Assembly: GCA_028571685.1 (NCBI GenBank)
Contig: CM053142.1
Location: forward strand, 125,418,796-125,482,795
DNA: 64,000 nt
Origin: Heterohyrax brucei
Lineage: Eukaryota; Chordata; Mammalia; Hyracoidea; Procaviidae
Reading direction: 5' to 3'
The translations under genes and the position numbers were made by a program. The notes beneath the pieces are model-generated. The model made no database searches and had not been told where the DNA came from. It was given only the letters and a program-made list of their open reading frames with translations. Of the stretch, positions 11,661 through 22,632 are shown in pieces (within the stretch, counting starts at the first letter, position 1; the number at the start of each line of letters is the position of its first letter).

Positions 11661-12649
11661 CGAGAAAAGTTTGAACACAGAAGAAAGCAGTCTTTGATGG
11701 TTACAAGAGTGAGGAGGGAGGGAGGGAGATATTCACTGATTAGATAGTAGATAGGAATTGGGTTAGGTGAAAGAAGGACAGTGGGCAGTAGAGGGATGGT
11801 CAACACAGCTGGACTAAACCAAAAGCTAAGAGGTTTCCTAATTATAAACTAATACTTTGAAGGACAGAGTATCAGAGGCAAGAGTTGGGGGGCCATGGTT
11901 TCCAGAGACACTTAGGTCAGTTGGCATAACAGTTTTTTAAGGAAATGTTCTGCATTCCACTTTGGTGAGTGGTATCTGGGGTCTTAAAAGCTAGCAAGCA
12001 GTCATCTGAGTAGCGTCAATTGATCCCAACCCACTTGAAACACAGGAGAGTGAAAGACATCAAAGATGTAAGAAAAATAGGAGTCCAAGAGACAGAAATG
12101 GCCATATAATCCATACACTGCATCAGCATGAGACCAGAAAAACGAGATGGTTCCCAGCTGTCATCCATGACTACCCTGACAGGGTCCCTGATATAGCAGA
12201 AGAAATATGGGTATGCAGAACTCACACTCTATTAAAAAGACTTGATGGTCTGACAGACTGAAAGGTCCCTGGAAGCGTGACCCCTAGACTCTCTCTTAGT
12301 CTAGAACTGAAACCATTTCCAAAGCCAACTCTTCAGACAAAGACTGGGATGAAATATAAGACATAAAACAACACTGACAAAGAGTGTGCTTGTTGGCGTA
12401 AGTAGATATATGAGACTAATTGGGCAGCTCCTGTCCAGAGGCCAGATGAGAGGGCAGAAGGTAACAGCTAGTTGAACAGCCACAGGAAATACATGGCGGA
12501 AAGGAGTGTGCTGTCCCAGGGCAGGGAGAGCAGCTAAAGTTACACAGCAGTCTAAGAGCAAGTTTTTGTATGACAAATTGAAATGGATTGCAAATTTTCA
12601 CTTAAAGCATAATAAATTTTTCTTAAAACATACCTGAATAAATTACTGT

Positions 12650-13525
12650 GTGTATATGAATCATCCTCTTGAATAGATATTTAGAAGTAGAATGGCTGGA
12701 TTTAAAAACGCAATTGCAAATCTTAGCTGAAACCACCAATTAACCACCAGGTGGCCAATAATAATTTAATTTATATCAACCAAATCTTATGTCTATTTTC
12801 CCATTTGTCATTTCTTGGTAATATCTTTTTTGGGTTTTGTTGTTCTTGTTGCTGGGTTTTGTTTGTTTGTTTTTTGTTTTTGCTTATTTCATGGTTAAGA
12901 ATGTATAATCTTTACAAGATTTTTATCAAACTGAGTATCTTTTCAGACTTACTGGCTACTTTGTTTTCTATGCATTGTTTCTTTATATCTTTATTTTCCT
13001 ATTTCTTGTTCTTTTTTATTTATGGAGGCACTTCATAGTTTCTAGAAATCCTGGTTGCATATTAGTTAACTGCCATGGGTGCTAATCAAAACAGATGGCA
13101 GTTTGAATTCACCAGATGCTCCCTGGGGACTCTTATGGGGTAGTTCTACTCTGTCCTACAGGGTCACTATGAGTCAGTACCACCTCAAAAGCAGTGGGTG
13201 TGGAGTTTTTGGTTTTCTATTTTCTAGACAATAGATGTTTGCTTTTTGACAGGCTGCTAATATTTTCCCTCCATTAATTTCTGACCTGTTAATTTTGTAT
13301 ATACATAAGCACACATGTACTTTTTTCCTTTTTGTCTAGAAATATTTATTAGGTGAAATCATGAAACTTTTTATAGATTTTGGGGTTGTTCCATGCTTAG
13401 AAGGACCATCACTATTCCAAGATTATGAGAAAAAAATGCAATATTTTCTTCCAACATTTTTATAATTCAGTTTCTTTTCCCATTTAGAAACACTTTTTTT
13501 TTAAGTAGAATATTATATTTAAATG
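12650..13525 (-). mobile_element. Old L1 fragment, minus
   Basis: Reads as the antisense of an old L1 3' portion: tagatatttagaagtagaat and later ccatgcttagaaggaccatc. It is T-rich, with no coding potential on the plus strand. A SINE at 13052-13215 interrupts it. Confidence 0.65.
13052..13215 (+). mobile_element. AfroSINE, plus
   Basis: The head (ttaactgccatgggtgctaa) and body (ctactctgtcctacagggtc) are followed by the tail (actatgagtcagtaccacc). The copy is diverged. Confidence 0.8.
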
Positions 13526-13526
13526 C

Positions 13527-13598
13527 AGTCCTGATAGGCACAGTGGTTAACCATCCAGTTGCTAACCAAAATGTTTGCAGTTTGAATCCATTAGTGTT
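13527..13598 (+). mobile_element. AfroSINE head fragment
   Basis: Only the tRNA-like head is present (cacagtggttaaccatccag, then agtttgaatccattag). The copy stops where the MaLR LTR begins. Confidence 0.7.
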
Positions 13599-13599
13599 T

Positions 13600-13985
13600 T
13601 ACCAGAAGGTATGTTGAAATCTGAGCTCCCAGCACCTGTGAATGTGGTCGTGTCAGGGAATAGGGTCTCTAATGATGTTATCAGTTAACATGAGGTCATA
13701 CCAGAGCTGAGTGAATCCTAATCCAATGTCAGTGGTGTTCTTCTAAGAGATCCAAAGAGACAGAGGAAGGACAGCCACATGAAGATATATCTATATGCCA
13801 AGTAACTCTAGGAGCTCCTGGAAGCTGAGAGAGATGAGAAAGGATCTTCCCCTAGAGACTTTGGAGCGAGCATCACCTTAACAGCAAGTTGACTTGGATT
13901 TATACCTTCCAGAACTGTGAGACAATAGACTTCTGTTCTTATAAGTCACCCAGACAAACCTAAGAAACGAATGTTTGAGTCAAGT
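13600..13985 (+). mobile_element. MaLR-type LTR (MLT1/MST-like)
   Basis: Recognised by tgttgaaatctgagctccca, aatagggtctctaatgatg, ctgagtgaatcctaatccaa and ccagaactgtgagacaatag. It carries no coding sequence. The edges are approximate. Confidence 0.7.
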
Positions 13986-15326
13986 GCAGTCTTATCTAGT
14001 CATGTATTCAGTCAGAAAGCCAGTACAAGTGGTCCCTTTCTGGTGGTGGTGATGAGCTCGATTTACGTGCACATGAAGATACTCTCTTCTGCTGCAAACA
14101 CAAAATTTGGCTTTTCTAAAACCAGTAAGTAAAATATAGCAGTGTGTGAATTATTTTTTCTCACATTATCCAAACATTATGGTGCGCCAGTGACTGCTTT
14201 CTGCAAGTGGCCAGAAGCACCATACAGTAGAAACTGATCTTTTTTGATCTGGGAGGTGTGGGAAGGATCATGACTCAAGGTAACTGTCACAGTTAAATTG
14301 ATCTCAGAGGATGGGTACATGAAATGATTTGATTCATGACAAGAGGAAAACGGGCCTAAGCACCCACTCTGTTCAAGGGTGATTCCACCCACTGTAATCA
14401 GCGAAAAGAATCTCAGAGAACATCTAGTCCAGTGTTTTTACATCCAAATGAGAAAACTGAAGTAAAACGGTGTCATTAGTTTGAGGTCACCCAGTTACAG
14501 GGACAAGGCTAAAACTAATATTGCACAGAGGATGGGATAATCAAAGCTCTGTTAGGCTTAGCAACAAATGACAGGTTGCTGTGCTGACCTTGCAGCATTT
14601 CAGATACTAGGAAAATATTTTAGTCTGTGAGGCTGTTGGGAATCTCATACCAAAATACAAAGGACAACCCTGTAAATGTGCACTGTAACTCATTCCTCTA
14701 GTGGAAAGTCCTCATATTCTTACACCCTAAAAACTGCAAGTCTGAGTTTTTACTCACATGAAAACTGTACTGCTATTTCTTTTTTAAATATTTCCTCCTG
14801 TATGATTTTACTTGAAATTGCTTTAAGAAAAAAAAAATTTTAATCCCTCTGGGTTTTAGGTATCAGTACAATATATGATGACTGCTTAATAGCACTGCTT
14901 TTCAACCCTCCCACCACTTAGCTTGTCAACACATAGTGTTTTCTTTCTTGTGGCAGTTTTTAGAGCCTCTTAGTAAAACACCATCACCATGCCTGGTACA
15001 CCCTAGGAAATTTCTTATTTGTTTGCTGTTTTATAAACGTGGTCAGTTATTTATTTATGAATATGCAGGTTATGTTTTCTTCAAAATGATGCCCTCTAAA
15101 AAGTCACCCAGCCTTGTCCCCTGATGACCCATGTCCCTCTCACAGGTCTCCCTTTAGGTTAGCACCACCTGCTGCTGATTTAGAACTTGTATATATCTAG
15201 CTGTTTTCCAGCTCTGTGATCCAACAAACCCTGCCAAAGTCTCTGCACTTGGAAGCCCCATTAGGACTTCTGGCAGCTAATCAATATTTGAGTGTTTTTT
15301 AACTTAAAAAAATAAAAGATCACTAT
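13986..15326. other. No gene; unrecognised apart from a MIR-like piece
   Basis: No gene seen. At 14415-14515 the phrases catctagtccagtg, atgagaaaactgaagt and tttgaggtcacccagttac resemble MIR-type SINE sequence. The rest is AT-rich and unassigned. Confidence 0.5.
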
Positions 15327-15800
15327 TGTTATGGATTGAGTTATGTCCCCTCAAAAATGTGTCTGTAAACTTGGCTGGACCATGAGTGTTCATCATTTTG
15401 TCATTTGATGGAATTTTCTTATGTATTATAAATTCTATCATGACTTAATAAAATGGATTAACAGCAGTTAATCTACAAGATTAAATTGCATCTTAAGCCA
15501 ATCTCTCTTAATGCATAAAAGAGAGAAGTTAGCAGAGAGACATGGAGACATCATACCACCAAGAAAGTACAGCCAGGAGGACAGCATGTCTTTTCAACTT
15601 GAGGTTCCTGTGATGAGATGCTCCCAAACGAAGGGAAGACTGATGGTGAGGATTTTCCTCCAGGGGTGGCAGATAGAAAAAGCCTTTATCTAGAGCTGAT
15701 GCCCTGAATTTGGACTTGTAGCCTGCTAGAATAAATATGTCTCTTTTAAAACCATCCACTTGTGGTATTTCTGTGACAGCAGCACTAGATGACTAAGACA
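15327..15800 (+). mobile_element. Solo MaLR LTR
   Basis: Starts TGTTATGGATTGAGTTATG and ends GATGACTAAGACA, the same family as the LTRs at 21639 and 42287. Contains a candidate polyadenylation region (agaataaatatg) near 15730. The flanks actat and aggat do not form a clear 5-bp duplication. Confidence 0.85.
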
Positions 15801-16440
15801 AGGATTCAAAAGAAACATATTTAAATCATGAGTACAGACACCTACATAGGCATTTCAGTATACAGTAGTTAACCCTTGCTGCAAAGACATTGCTTGTCAT
15901 TTTCACTTTTTTTCATTTTAAACAATTGAAGGCAGACATACATTTTATCTCCCCAGCTCAGTTCAATTAAAACATGTTCACCATTTTTCTGGTTCTAAAA
16001 GTCAAAGCCTTTTGGTCAAACATAGAACTGAATGCTCAACTTTGCCCTAGATTTTTCCCTACCTTCCTCGTCTACTCCTCACATGATAATAAAACCAAAA
16101 TACCAAACCCATTGCTGACGAGTCAACATGATAAAGAAATGTAAATACAAAGGCAGAAAGCACAAAGGCAAGAGAAAAAGAAATAGCAACAACATTTTGA
16201 AAGATGGGTGATAGGCAGACAACTAATACATTCAGCTGAAGCCTTTTCCAGGGAAAAGCACAGAAGTGGTCTGTACAGAATGTTAGACTGAATCAAGAAA
16301 CACAGGTGCCAGGTACTGGTGAAAGGAGAGGTGTTACAATCATCCCACTATCAAGGCTGGGCCTCAGGGGCTGCACTGGCCCACAGAGCATGACTTTTTC
16401 ATTTAGTAGTTTTATCTGCAGTCTGAAGAAGGGCTCCAAG
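15801..16440. other. No gene; unrecognised sequence
   Basis: No coding signal or familiar repeat. Confidence 0.5.
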
Positions 16441-16444
16441 TGGA

Positions 16445-16655
16445 TTACCAGTCCACCAGTTGCCGTGGAGTTGACTCAGACTGATGATGACCCCGTAAAT
16501 GCCAGAGAACTGTGCTCCATAGGGCTTTCAACAATTGATTTTTAGGAAGTAGATCACCAGGCCTTTCTCCTGAGAAGTCTCTGAGTTGACACAGACCTCC
16601 AACCTTTTGGTTAACAATCAAGTCCTTAGCTGTTTGCACCACCGTGTGACTTTGC
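16445..16655 (-). mobile_element. AfroSINE variant with a longer body, minus
   Basis: The tail (ccgtggagttgactcagac) and head (aaccttttggttaacaatca) are AfroSINE-like. The middle (aagtagatcaccaggccttt and a clause about 50 bp long) is absent from the common form, so this looks like a distinct subfamily. Confidence 0.75.
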
Positions 16656-16659
16656 AAAG

Positions 16660-16980
16660 TGAATTAGATCCATTTACATAGCCACTTCCAAACAATCACT
16701 CTGTTTTCAGCCCACCTCCCCTTGCTGCCTCTATCACCCCCAGTGTTTCTCTGGACCAAGCCTCTCTCCGGGTTCTGCAGAGCAACTGACCTGTCTCTTC
16801 TCAGCTTCTGGCACTTCTAGCCACAGTTTTGGCTACAGCTTCCTCTGCTGTGCTTCACCAGGCAGCCCTCACCCATTTTCTTTCTTCGTGCGCTCTTACT
16901 TTCTCCCACGCCTCTCTAGTGTCTAAATCGGCTGACTTAAGAAAGTTTCCAGATTGCTTTGATTTATATCCAGTGCTTTC
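16660..16980. other. No gene; C/T-rich sequence
   Basis: A C/T-rich stretch with one 62-codon plus frame (16829-17017) that runs into the next SINE. No motif is recognisable. Confidence 0.5.
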
Positions 16981-16984
16981 CAAA

Positions 16985-17175
16985 GAGGCACCCTACGTGA
17001 CACAATGGTTCAAGTAACTGAGTGTTAACCAGAAGGTCAGTAGTTCAAAATCATCAGCAGCTGCACGAGAGAAACTTGTGGCAGTCTTCTTCCGCAGATA
17101 TTTATAGTCTAGGAAAGCCCCTGGGACACTATGAGTATGAATTAACTTGAAGGCAGTAGGTTTGGGGTTTTACCA
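16985..17175 (+). mobile_element. AfroSINE, plus
   Basis: The head (gacacaatggttcaagtaac, then ccagaaggtcagtagttc), a body with an insertion (gcagatatttatagtc) and the tail (attaacttgaaggcagtagg) are visible. Confidence 0.8.
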
Positions 17176-17627
17176 CCTACACATCCCTTCATAAATTATT
17201 GTTTGCTAATACTGTTGTTTCAGCATTGTCTAAGTCACAGTGATTGCTGTAGTGGCCCTTTGTTCTTGTGTTCCTTTCAGTGCGTCCTTTGCCTTTATCA
17301 TGTTGTATTGACTTCCTGCACACAGTGTATTGCCTTTCCTTTCATCAGAATCACCATTTATCTTCTATCTGTTGATTGATGTACACTCCCTTCAGCTTCC
17401 TTCTCTTACAGACATCGAAGAATTTTTTTTCTGTGTGTAAACTTTTCTTTCTTTTTTTAAAAAAATAATACTGTCCTCACACAATATTTATCCTTTGGTA
17501 ACTACTTATTTCACTTAGCATAATGTCCTACAGATTCATCTAGGTTGCTTCAGACTCATCATCCTTCTTTATTGTGAAGCATTCCATTGCGTGTATGCAG
17601 CACAATTTCTTTATCTGTTCACAGACT

Positions 17628-17800
17628 GGAAGCTCTCATGGTATAGTGGTTAAGTGCTACAGCTGCCAACCGAAAGGCCAGCAGTTCAAATCTACCAGGT
17701 GCTCTTTGGAAACTATGGGGGCAGTTCTACTTTGTCCCATGGGGTCCCTATGAATCAGAATTGATTCGACAGCAATGAGTTTGGGGGTTTATTCATATGT
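17628..17800 (+). mobile_element. AfroSINE, plus, in old L1
   Basis: Well preserved head (atggtatagtggttaagtgc), body (ggggcagttctactttgtcc) and tail (aattgattcgacagcaatga). Confidence 0.9.
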
Positions 17801-17947
17801 TGGTGGATACTTAGGTTGTTTCCATCTTTTTGCTGTTGGGAATAAAGCTGCAATGAACATGTGTGTGCATATGTGTATTCCTGTCGTGTCTCCTAGTTCT
17901 TTGGTTTATTTACCTAGGAATGGGATTGTGGGATCAAATAGTATTTC

Positions 17948-18110
17948 TAGAGCCCTGGTGGCTCAGGGGTTAATAAGTCCAGAGGCTAAACAAAAGATTA
18001 AAATTTCCAGTCCGCTAGCAGCTCTTTGGAAACCCTAATGGGTTGGTTCTCTGTTGCATAGGGTCTCTGTGAGTCAAGATCAACATGATGGGACATAACT
18101 ACAATGACAT
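17948..18110 (+). mobile_element. AfroSINE, plus, in old L1
   Basis: Head (agagccctggtggctcaggg), body (agcagctctttggaaaccct) and tail (gtctctgtgagtcaagatca). Confidence 0.88.
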
Positions 18111-18314
18111 GATATTTTATTTCTAGGTTTCTAAGAAATGCCTTATCATTTTCCATACTGATTGTAGTGCTTTATGTCTCCACCAGCAGCGTCTGAGAGT
18201 TACAGTCTCTCCTCAGCCCTGCCAGTATTTTTTGTTGTTTTACTCATTAGTGCCACTGATGTTCAGGTGAGATAATATCTCACTACAGTTTTAATTTTTA
18301 TCTCTCTAAAGTAA

Positions 18315-18440
18315 GAACTCAGCTGCTAACAAAAAGGTCAGCAATTTGAATCCACTAGTCTCTCCTTGGGAACCCTATGGGTGGGTCTCTGTCCTACACT
18401 GTAGCTAGGAGTCAGACTCAACAACAACGGATTTTGGAAT
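18315..18440 (+). mobile_element. AfroSINE, plus, in old L1 (5'-truncated)
   Basis: Starts inside the head (cagctgctaacaaaaaggtc) and runs through the body (ccttgggaaccctatgggtg) to the tail (agtcagactcaacaacaacg). Confidence 0.85.
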
Positions 18441-18715
18441 GGCTCATGATCAACAGCATTTCTTCATTTGCCTGTTAGCTGCCTGAGGGTCTTCTTTGGA
18501 AAAGCATCTGTTCACCTGCTCCTTTTCCATTGGATTGTTTGTCTTTTTGTGTTGAGGTGTTGACATTTTCTTTACATTGTAGAAATTAACCCTTTCTTGG
18601 ATATGTCAAACCTGAATTTTTTTCCACATTTGTAAGTTCTATTTTCACTCTTTTTGAGAAGTTTCTTTTAATAAGCACAATGTTTAATTCTTAGGAGGCA
18701 AATTTTGTCTAGCCT

Positions 18716-18915
18716 AGAAGTCCTGGTGAAACAGTGGTTAAAATACTTGGTTGCTAACCAAAAAGTTGTCAGTTTGAACACACCAGCCACTCCTTGGGAG
18801 ACGGATGTGGCAGTCTACTTCTATGAGGATTTACAGTTTTGAAAACCCTATAGCAAGTTTCACTTTGCCCTGTAGGGTAAGTTGGGATCAACTCTGTGGC
18901 AGTGAGTTCAGTTTT
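18716..18915 (+). mobile_element. AfroSINE, plus, in old L1
   Basis: Head (tcctggtgaaacagtggtta), a body with an extra clause (aggatttacagttttgaaaa) and tail (gttgggatcaactctgtggc). A short TA-rich tract follows at 18918-18938. Confidence 0.85.
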
Positions 18916-20650
18916 TTATATATATACATATATATATTCACCTATTTTATCTTCTGCTGTGCTTTTTTAGTTATGGTTGTTGTCTTAGGCTGAGTTCTCC
19001 AGAGAAGCAAGACCAATGAAGCATACAAATACGTATGCTGCTGCTGTTAGGTGCCATGGAGCCAGTTCTGACTCATAGTAACCCTACACACAGCAGAACA
19101 AAACACTGCCTGGTCCTGTGCCATCCTCACAGCTGGTCTACAGTTGAACCCATTGTTGCAGCCCAGTGTCAGTCCAACTCATCAAAGGTCTTCCTCTTTC
19201 TTTCTGATCCACTACTTTACCGATCATGATGTCTTTCTCCAGGGACTGATCCCTCGTGATAATATGTCCAAAGTATGTGAGACAAAGTCTCACCATTCTT
19301 GTTTCTAGGGAGAATTGTGGTTGTACTTCTTCCAGTACAGATTTGTTCATTTTTTTTGACAGTCCACTGCGTATTCAGCATTCTTTACCAATACCACAGT
19401 TCAAAGGCATCCATTCTTCTTCTGTCAGCTTTATTCACTGCCCAGCTCTGTCATGCATGTGAGACAACTGAAAACACCAAGGCTTGGGTCAGTCTCACCT
19501 TGGTCCTCAGTGTGACATCTCTGCTTTTTAACACATCAAAGAGGTCTTTTGCAGGCAATATGCCCCATGCAGTGTGTCTTTTTGATTTCTTGGCTGCTGT
19601 TTCTATAGATGTTGATTGTGGATCCAAGCAAACCTTTTTTCTATTTACTATGACATTGCTTGTTAGTCCAGTTGTGATGATTTTTGTTGTATTTATGTTG
19701 AGATGTAATCCATACTAAAGGCTGTGGTCTTTGATTTCCATAAGTAAGTGCTTCAAGTCCCCTTCACTTACAGCAAGCAAGGTTGTATCACCTGAGTATC
19801 ACAGATTCTTAATGTGTCTACTTCCAATCCTGATGCCATGTTCTTTTTCACATACTCCAGATTCTTCTATTATTTGCTCAGCATACAGATTAAATAGGTA
19901 TGGTAAAAGGATACAATCCTAATACACTCCTTTCCTGACTTCAAGCAATGCAGTATCCCCTTGTTCTGTTTGTTAGAACAACTGCCTCTTGATCCATGTA
20001 CAAGGATCCTCATGAGCACAATTAAGCGTTCCAGAAGTCCCATTCTGCAAAATGTTAGCCATAATTTGTTACAAGTCACACAGTCAAATGCCTTGTGATA
20101 GTCAATAAAACACAGGTAAACTTTTTTTTTTTTGGTATTCTCTGATTTCCGCCAGGATCCATCTGACATTGGCAATGATATTCCTAGTTCTATATCCTCT
20201 TCTAAATCCAGCTTGGACTTCTGGCAGTTTCCTGTTGATATACTGCTTCAGTCTCTTTCGAAGGATCTTCAGCAAAATTTTGCTTTCATGTGCTATTGAT
20301 GATAATTGTTCAAAAATTTCCAATTCAGCTGGATCACTTTTCTAGGCAATAGGCAAAACTATGGATCTCTTCCAGTCAGTTGACCAGGTAGGTACCTTCC
20401 ACATTTGTTAATGTAGATGAGTAAGCACTTCTAGTGCTGTATCCATCTGTTGAAACATCTTGTTTGGTATTCCGTCAATTCCTAGAGCCCCGTTTTTGCT
20501 GATGTCTTCAGTTCACCTTGGACTTCTTCCTTCAGTATCATCAGCTCTAGATCACATGTTACCTCTTGAGACGGTTGAACAGCAACCGATTCTTTTTGGT
20601 GTAGGGGCTGACTCTGTGTATTCTTTCTGTCTTCATCTTTTAAGTACAGC

Positions 20651-22632
20651 TGCAACAGAAATACCACAAGTGGATAGCTTAACAGAGAGAAATTTATTTC
20701 TTCACAGTAGACTAAAAGACAAAATTCAGGATGTCAGCTCCAGGGGAATGCTTTCTGTCTTTGTCAGCCTTCTGACCAATCTTCCCCCAGACTAGGAGCT
20801 TCTCTTAATAGGGATCCCAAGTCCAAAGAATATGTTGTGATCCCAGCACTGCTTTCTTGGTAGTACGAGATGCGCTGTCTCTTCGCTCTCTTCTTTCTTT
20901 TATATTCCAAGAGATTGCCTTAGCACAACCCAATCTTGCAGATTGAGTCTCACCACACTAATGCATCTGCTGTCCATTATCCTTCATTAATGCCATAGAG
21001 GCAGGATTCACAACATATAGGAAGAATCACACAATACTGGAAATCATGGCCCAGCCAAACTGATGCACATATTTTTAGGGGACACAATTCAATCTGTGAC
21101 ATTCTACCCTCTGCCCGCTTAAAATCTCATTCTTGCAACATCCCAAACATATTCATCTCATAGAAAAAGTCTTAACTTCAAGTCGAAAATCCAAAAATTC
21201 CTCTTCATCTATGAAATCTAGAATATAAATTATCGGCTTCCAACGGTACAATGGCAGAACAGGTACAAGTTAGACATTTCTGTTAAAAATGGGAGAAATT
21301 GAAAGGAAAGTAGAGACAACAGGTACCTAGCAAGTCAGCAAAACATGTTACATTAGCCCTCCAGGCTTCATAAATAATCCTCCACTCTCTGAAACTTTTT
21401 ACACAGTGGCTCTGCCCTCCAAATTAGGTATTGCCACACTCTCCAGTTTCTGAGTGGAGGACCCTGGCCCTGGGCTTCAGCTCCCCTTCCAGGCCCACTG
21501 GGATGGCAACTCTGATCTCTTGGCTTTAGGGGCCCCACTCTTTGAAGCTCCAGAGGGAATGGCTCTACTCTTAGAAACTCCAAAGGTCGTAGCCGCACCT
21601 TTTGTGATTAAGGCAACTTGGCTTCTTGTGTTCCTTGTTGTCATGGATTGAATTGTGTCCCCCCCAAAATGTATGTGTTGATTTGAATCGGTTTGGCGTT
21701 CCAACATGGTGCCCTTCCTCCCATGTGTTGTGAATCCTGCCTCTGTGATACTGATGATGAAGAATGGCTTGCAGTTGTGTTAGTGAGGCAGGACCCAAGC
21801 TACAAGCTTGTGGAATATAAGGGAGAGAAGTGAGCAGAGGAAGTTGGGAACCTCATACTACCAAGAGAGAAGCACCGAGAGCAGAGCACGTCCTTTGGAC
21901 CCGAGGTTCCTGTGCCGAGATGCTGTCACTGGATTTGGACTCAGCCTACTGGACTGTGATAAATTCTCCTACTGAATGGACTTACAATTTGCAAATGGAT
22001 TTGTGGCTTACCGGACTGAGACAATAAAGCTTCTCTACATGAAACCTTCCACTCGTGGTATTTTCGGTTAGAGCAGTACCAGGTGACTAAGACACTTGTC
22101 TATTCAGCTTCTGCTTCCTGTGGCCTCTCACCTGTTGGATTTGCACACATTTGCACTGTAAGGATAAGTGTTCTCAACCTTTGTGGCTCTGCTGATGAGT
22201 ACCCAAAGGTACGCCACTCTCCCAGGAAGTCTCCTGTACACAGGTACTCAGCTCTCATGCACTGTGGGTGAGCTCCAGCTGAGATAGACTAAAAATCAAG
22301 ATTTAGGCTGCTAGCTCCAGGAGAAGGATTTCTCTGTTGGGCTTCTCATCAATCTTCCCCTAGACTAGGAGCTTCTGTGCCTAGAGACCCAGGTCCAAAG
22401 GACACACTGTGCTTCCAGCACTGCTTTCTTGGGAACATGAAATCCTCATATCTCTCTGCTTACTTCAGAAGATTGCTTCAGCACAATTCAACCTCACAAA
22501 TGTGCCTGTCTTCCCTTCTCCCTCATTAGCATCCTACAGGCAGGATTTGCAACATGAGAAAAGTACATTGGAAATCACAACCCTGCCAAATTGACACACA
22601 CATTTTTAGCAGACGTAATTCAATCCATAACA
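20651..22632 (-). mobile_element. MaLR element (LTR, internal, LTR), minus
   Basis: The left LTR, 20651-21101, begins TGCAACAGAAATACC and ends CTGTGACA. The internal part, about 21102-22280, starts ttctaccctctgcccgctta, as expected for MaLR internal sequence read in reverse, and has no intact frame. The right LTR, about 22285-22632, ends CAATCCATAACA and lacks its first 50 or so bases. A younger solo LTR at 21639-22094 sits in the internal part. Both sides continue the same RTE. Confidence 0.82.
21639..22094 (+). mobile_element. Solo MaLR LTR with perfect 5-bp duplication
   Basis: 456 bp from TGTCATGGATTGAATTGTG to GTGACTAAGACA. The 5-bp repeat CTTGT lies at 21634-21638 and 22095-22099. Contains an AATAAA signal at about 22024 (gacaataaagcttc). 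It is inserted in the older MaLR element in the opposite orientation. Confidence 0.93.

Larger units (their letters stand above)
6885..12625 (+). mobile_element. 5'-truncated L1, sense, split by an RTE
   Basis: This L1 starts in the spacer between ORF1 and ORF2: 6885-7250 matches the spacer at 63650-63960. It continues through ORF2 and a 3' UTR to about 12625. The 3' UTR has the family phrases tctggggtcttaaaagctag and agcaagcagtcatctgag, which recur in the other L1 copies. An RTE fragment at 10248-10842 splits it. I could not identify target duplications at the outer edges. Confidence 0.9.

Noticed and set aside
12751-13038. 95-codon hydrophobic frame that could suggest a membrane protein
   Set aside because: It comes from T-rich antisense L1 sequence, so Phe and Leu codons are expected by composition.
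15327-15800. 5-bp target duplication for this LTR
   Set aside because: Flanks ACTAT and AGGAT share only three positions, so no duplication is claimed.
17628-18440. Regularly spaced direct repeats suggestive of an array
   Set aside because: The repeats are full or truncated SINEs with irregular spacing and L1 sequence between them. No CRISPR-like or satellite organisation is present.
19299-19718. 139-codon open frame on the plus strand, partly hydrophobic
   Set aside because: It is the antisense of the RTE reverse transcriptase and 3' region. The hydrophobic look comes from reading the complementary strand.
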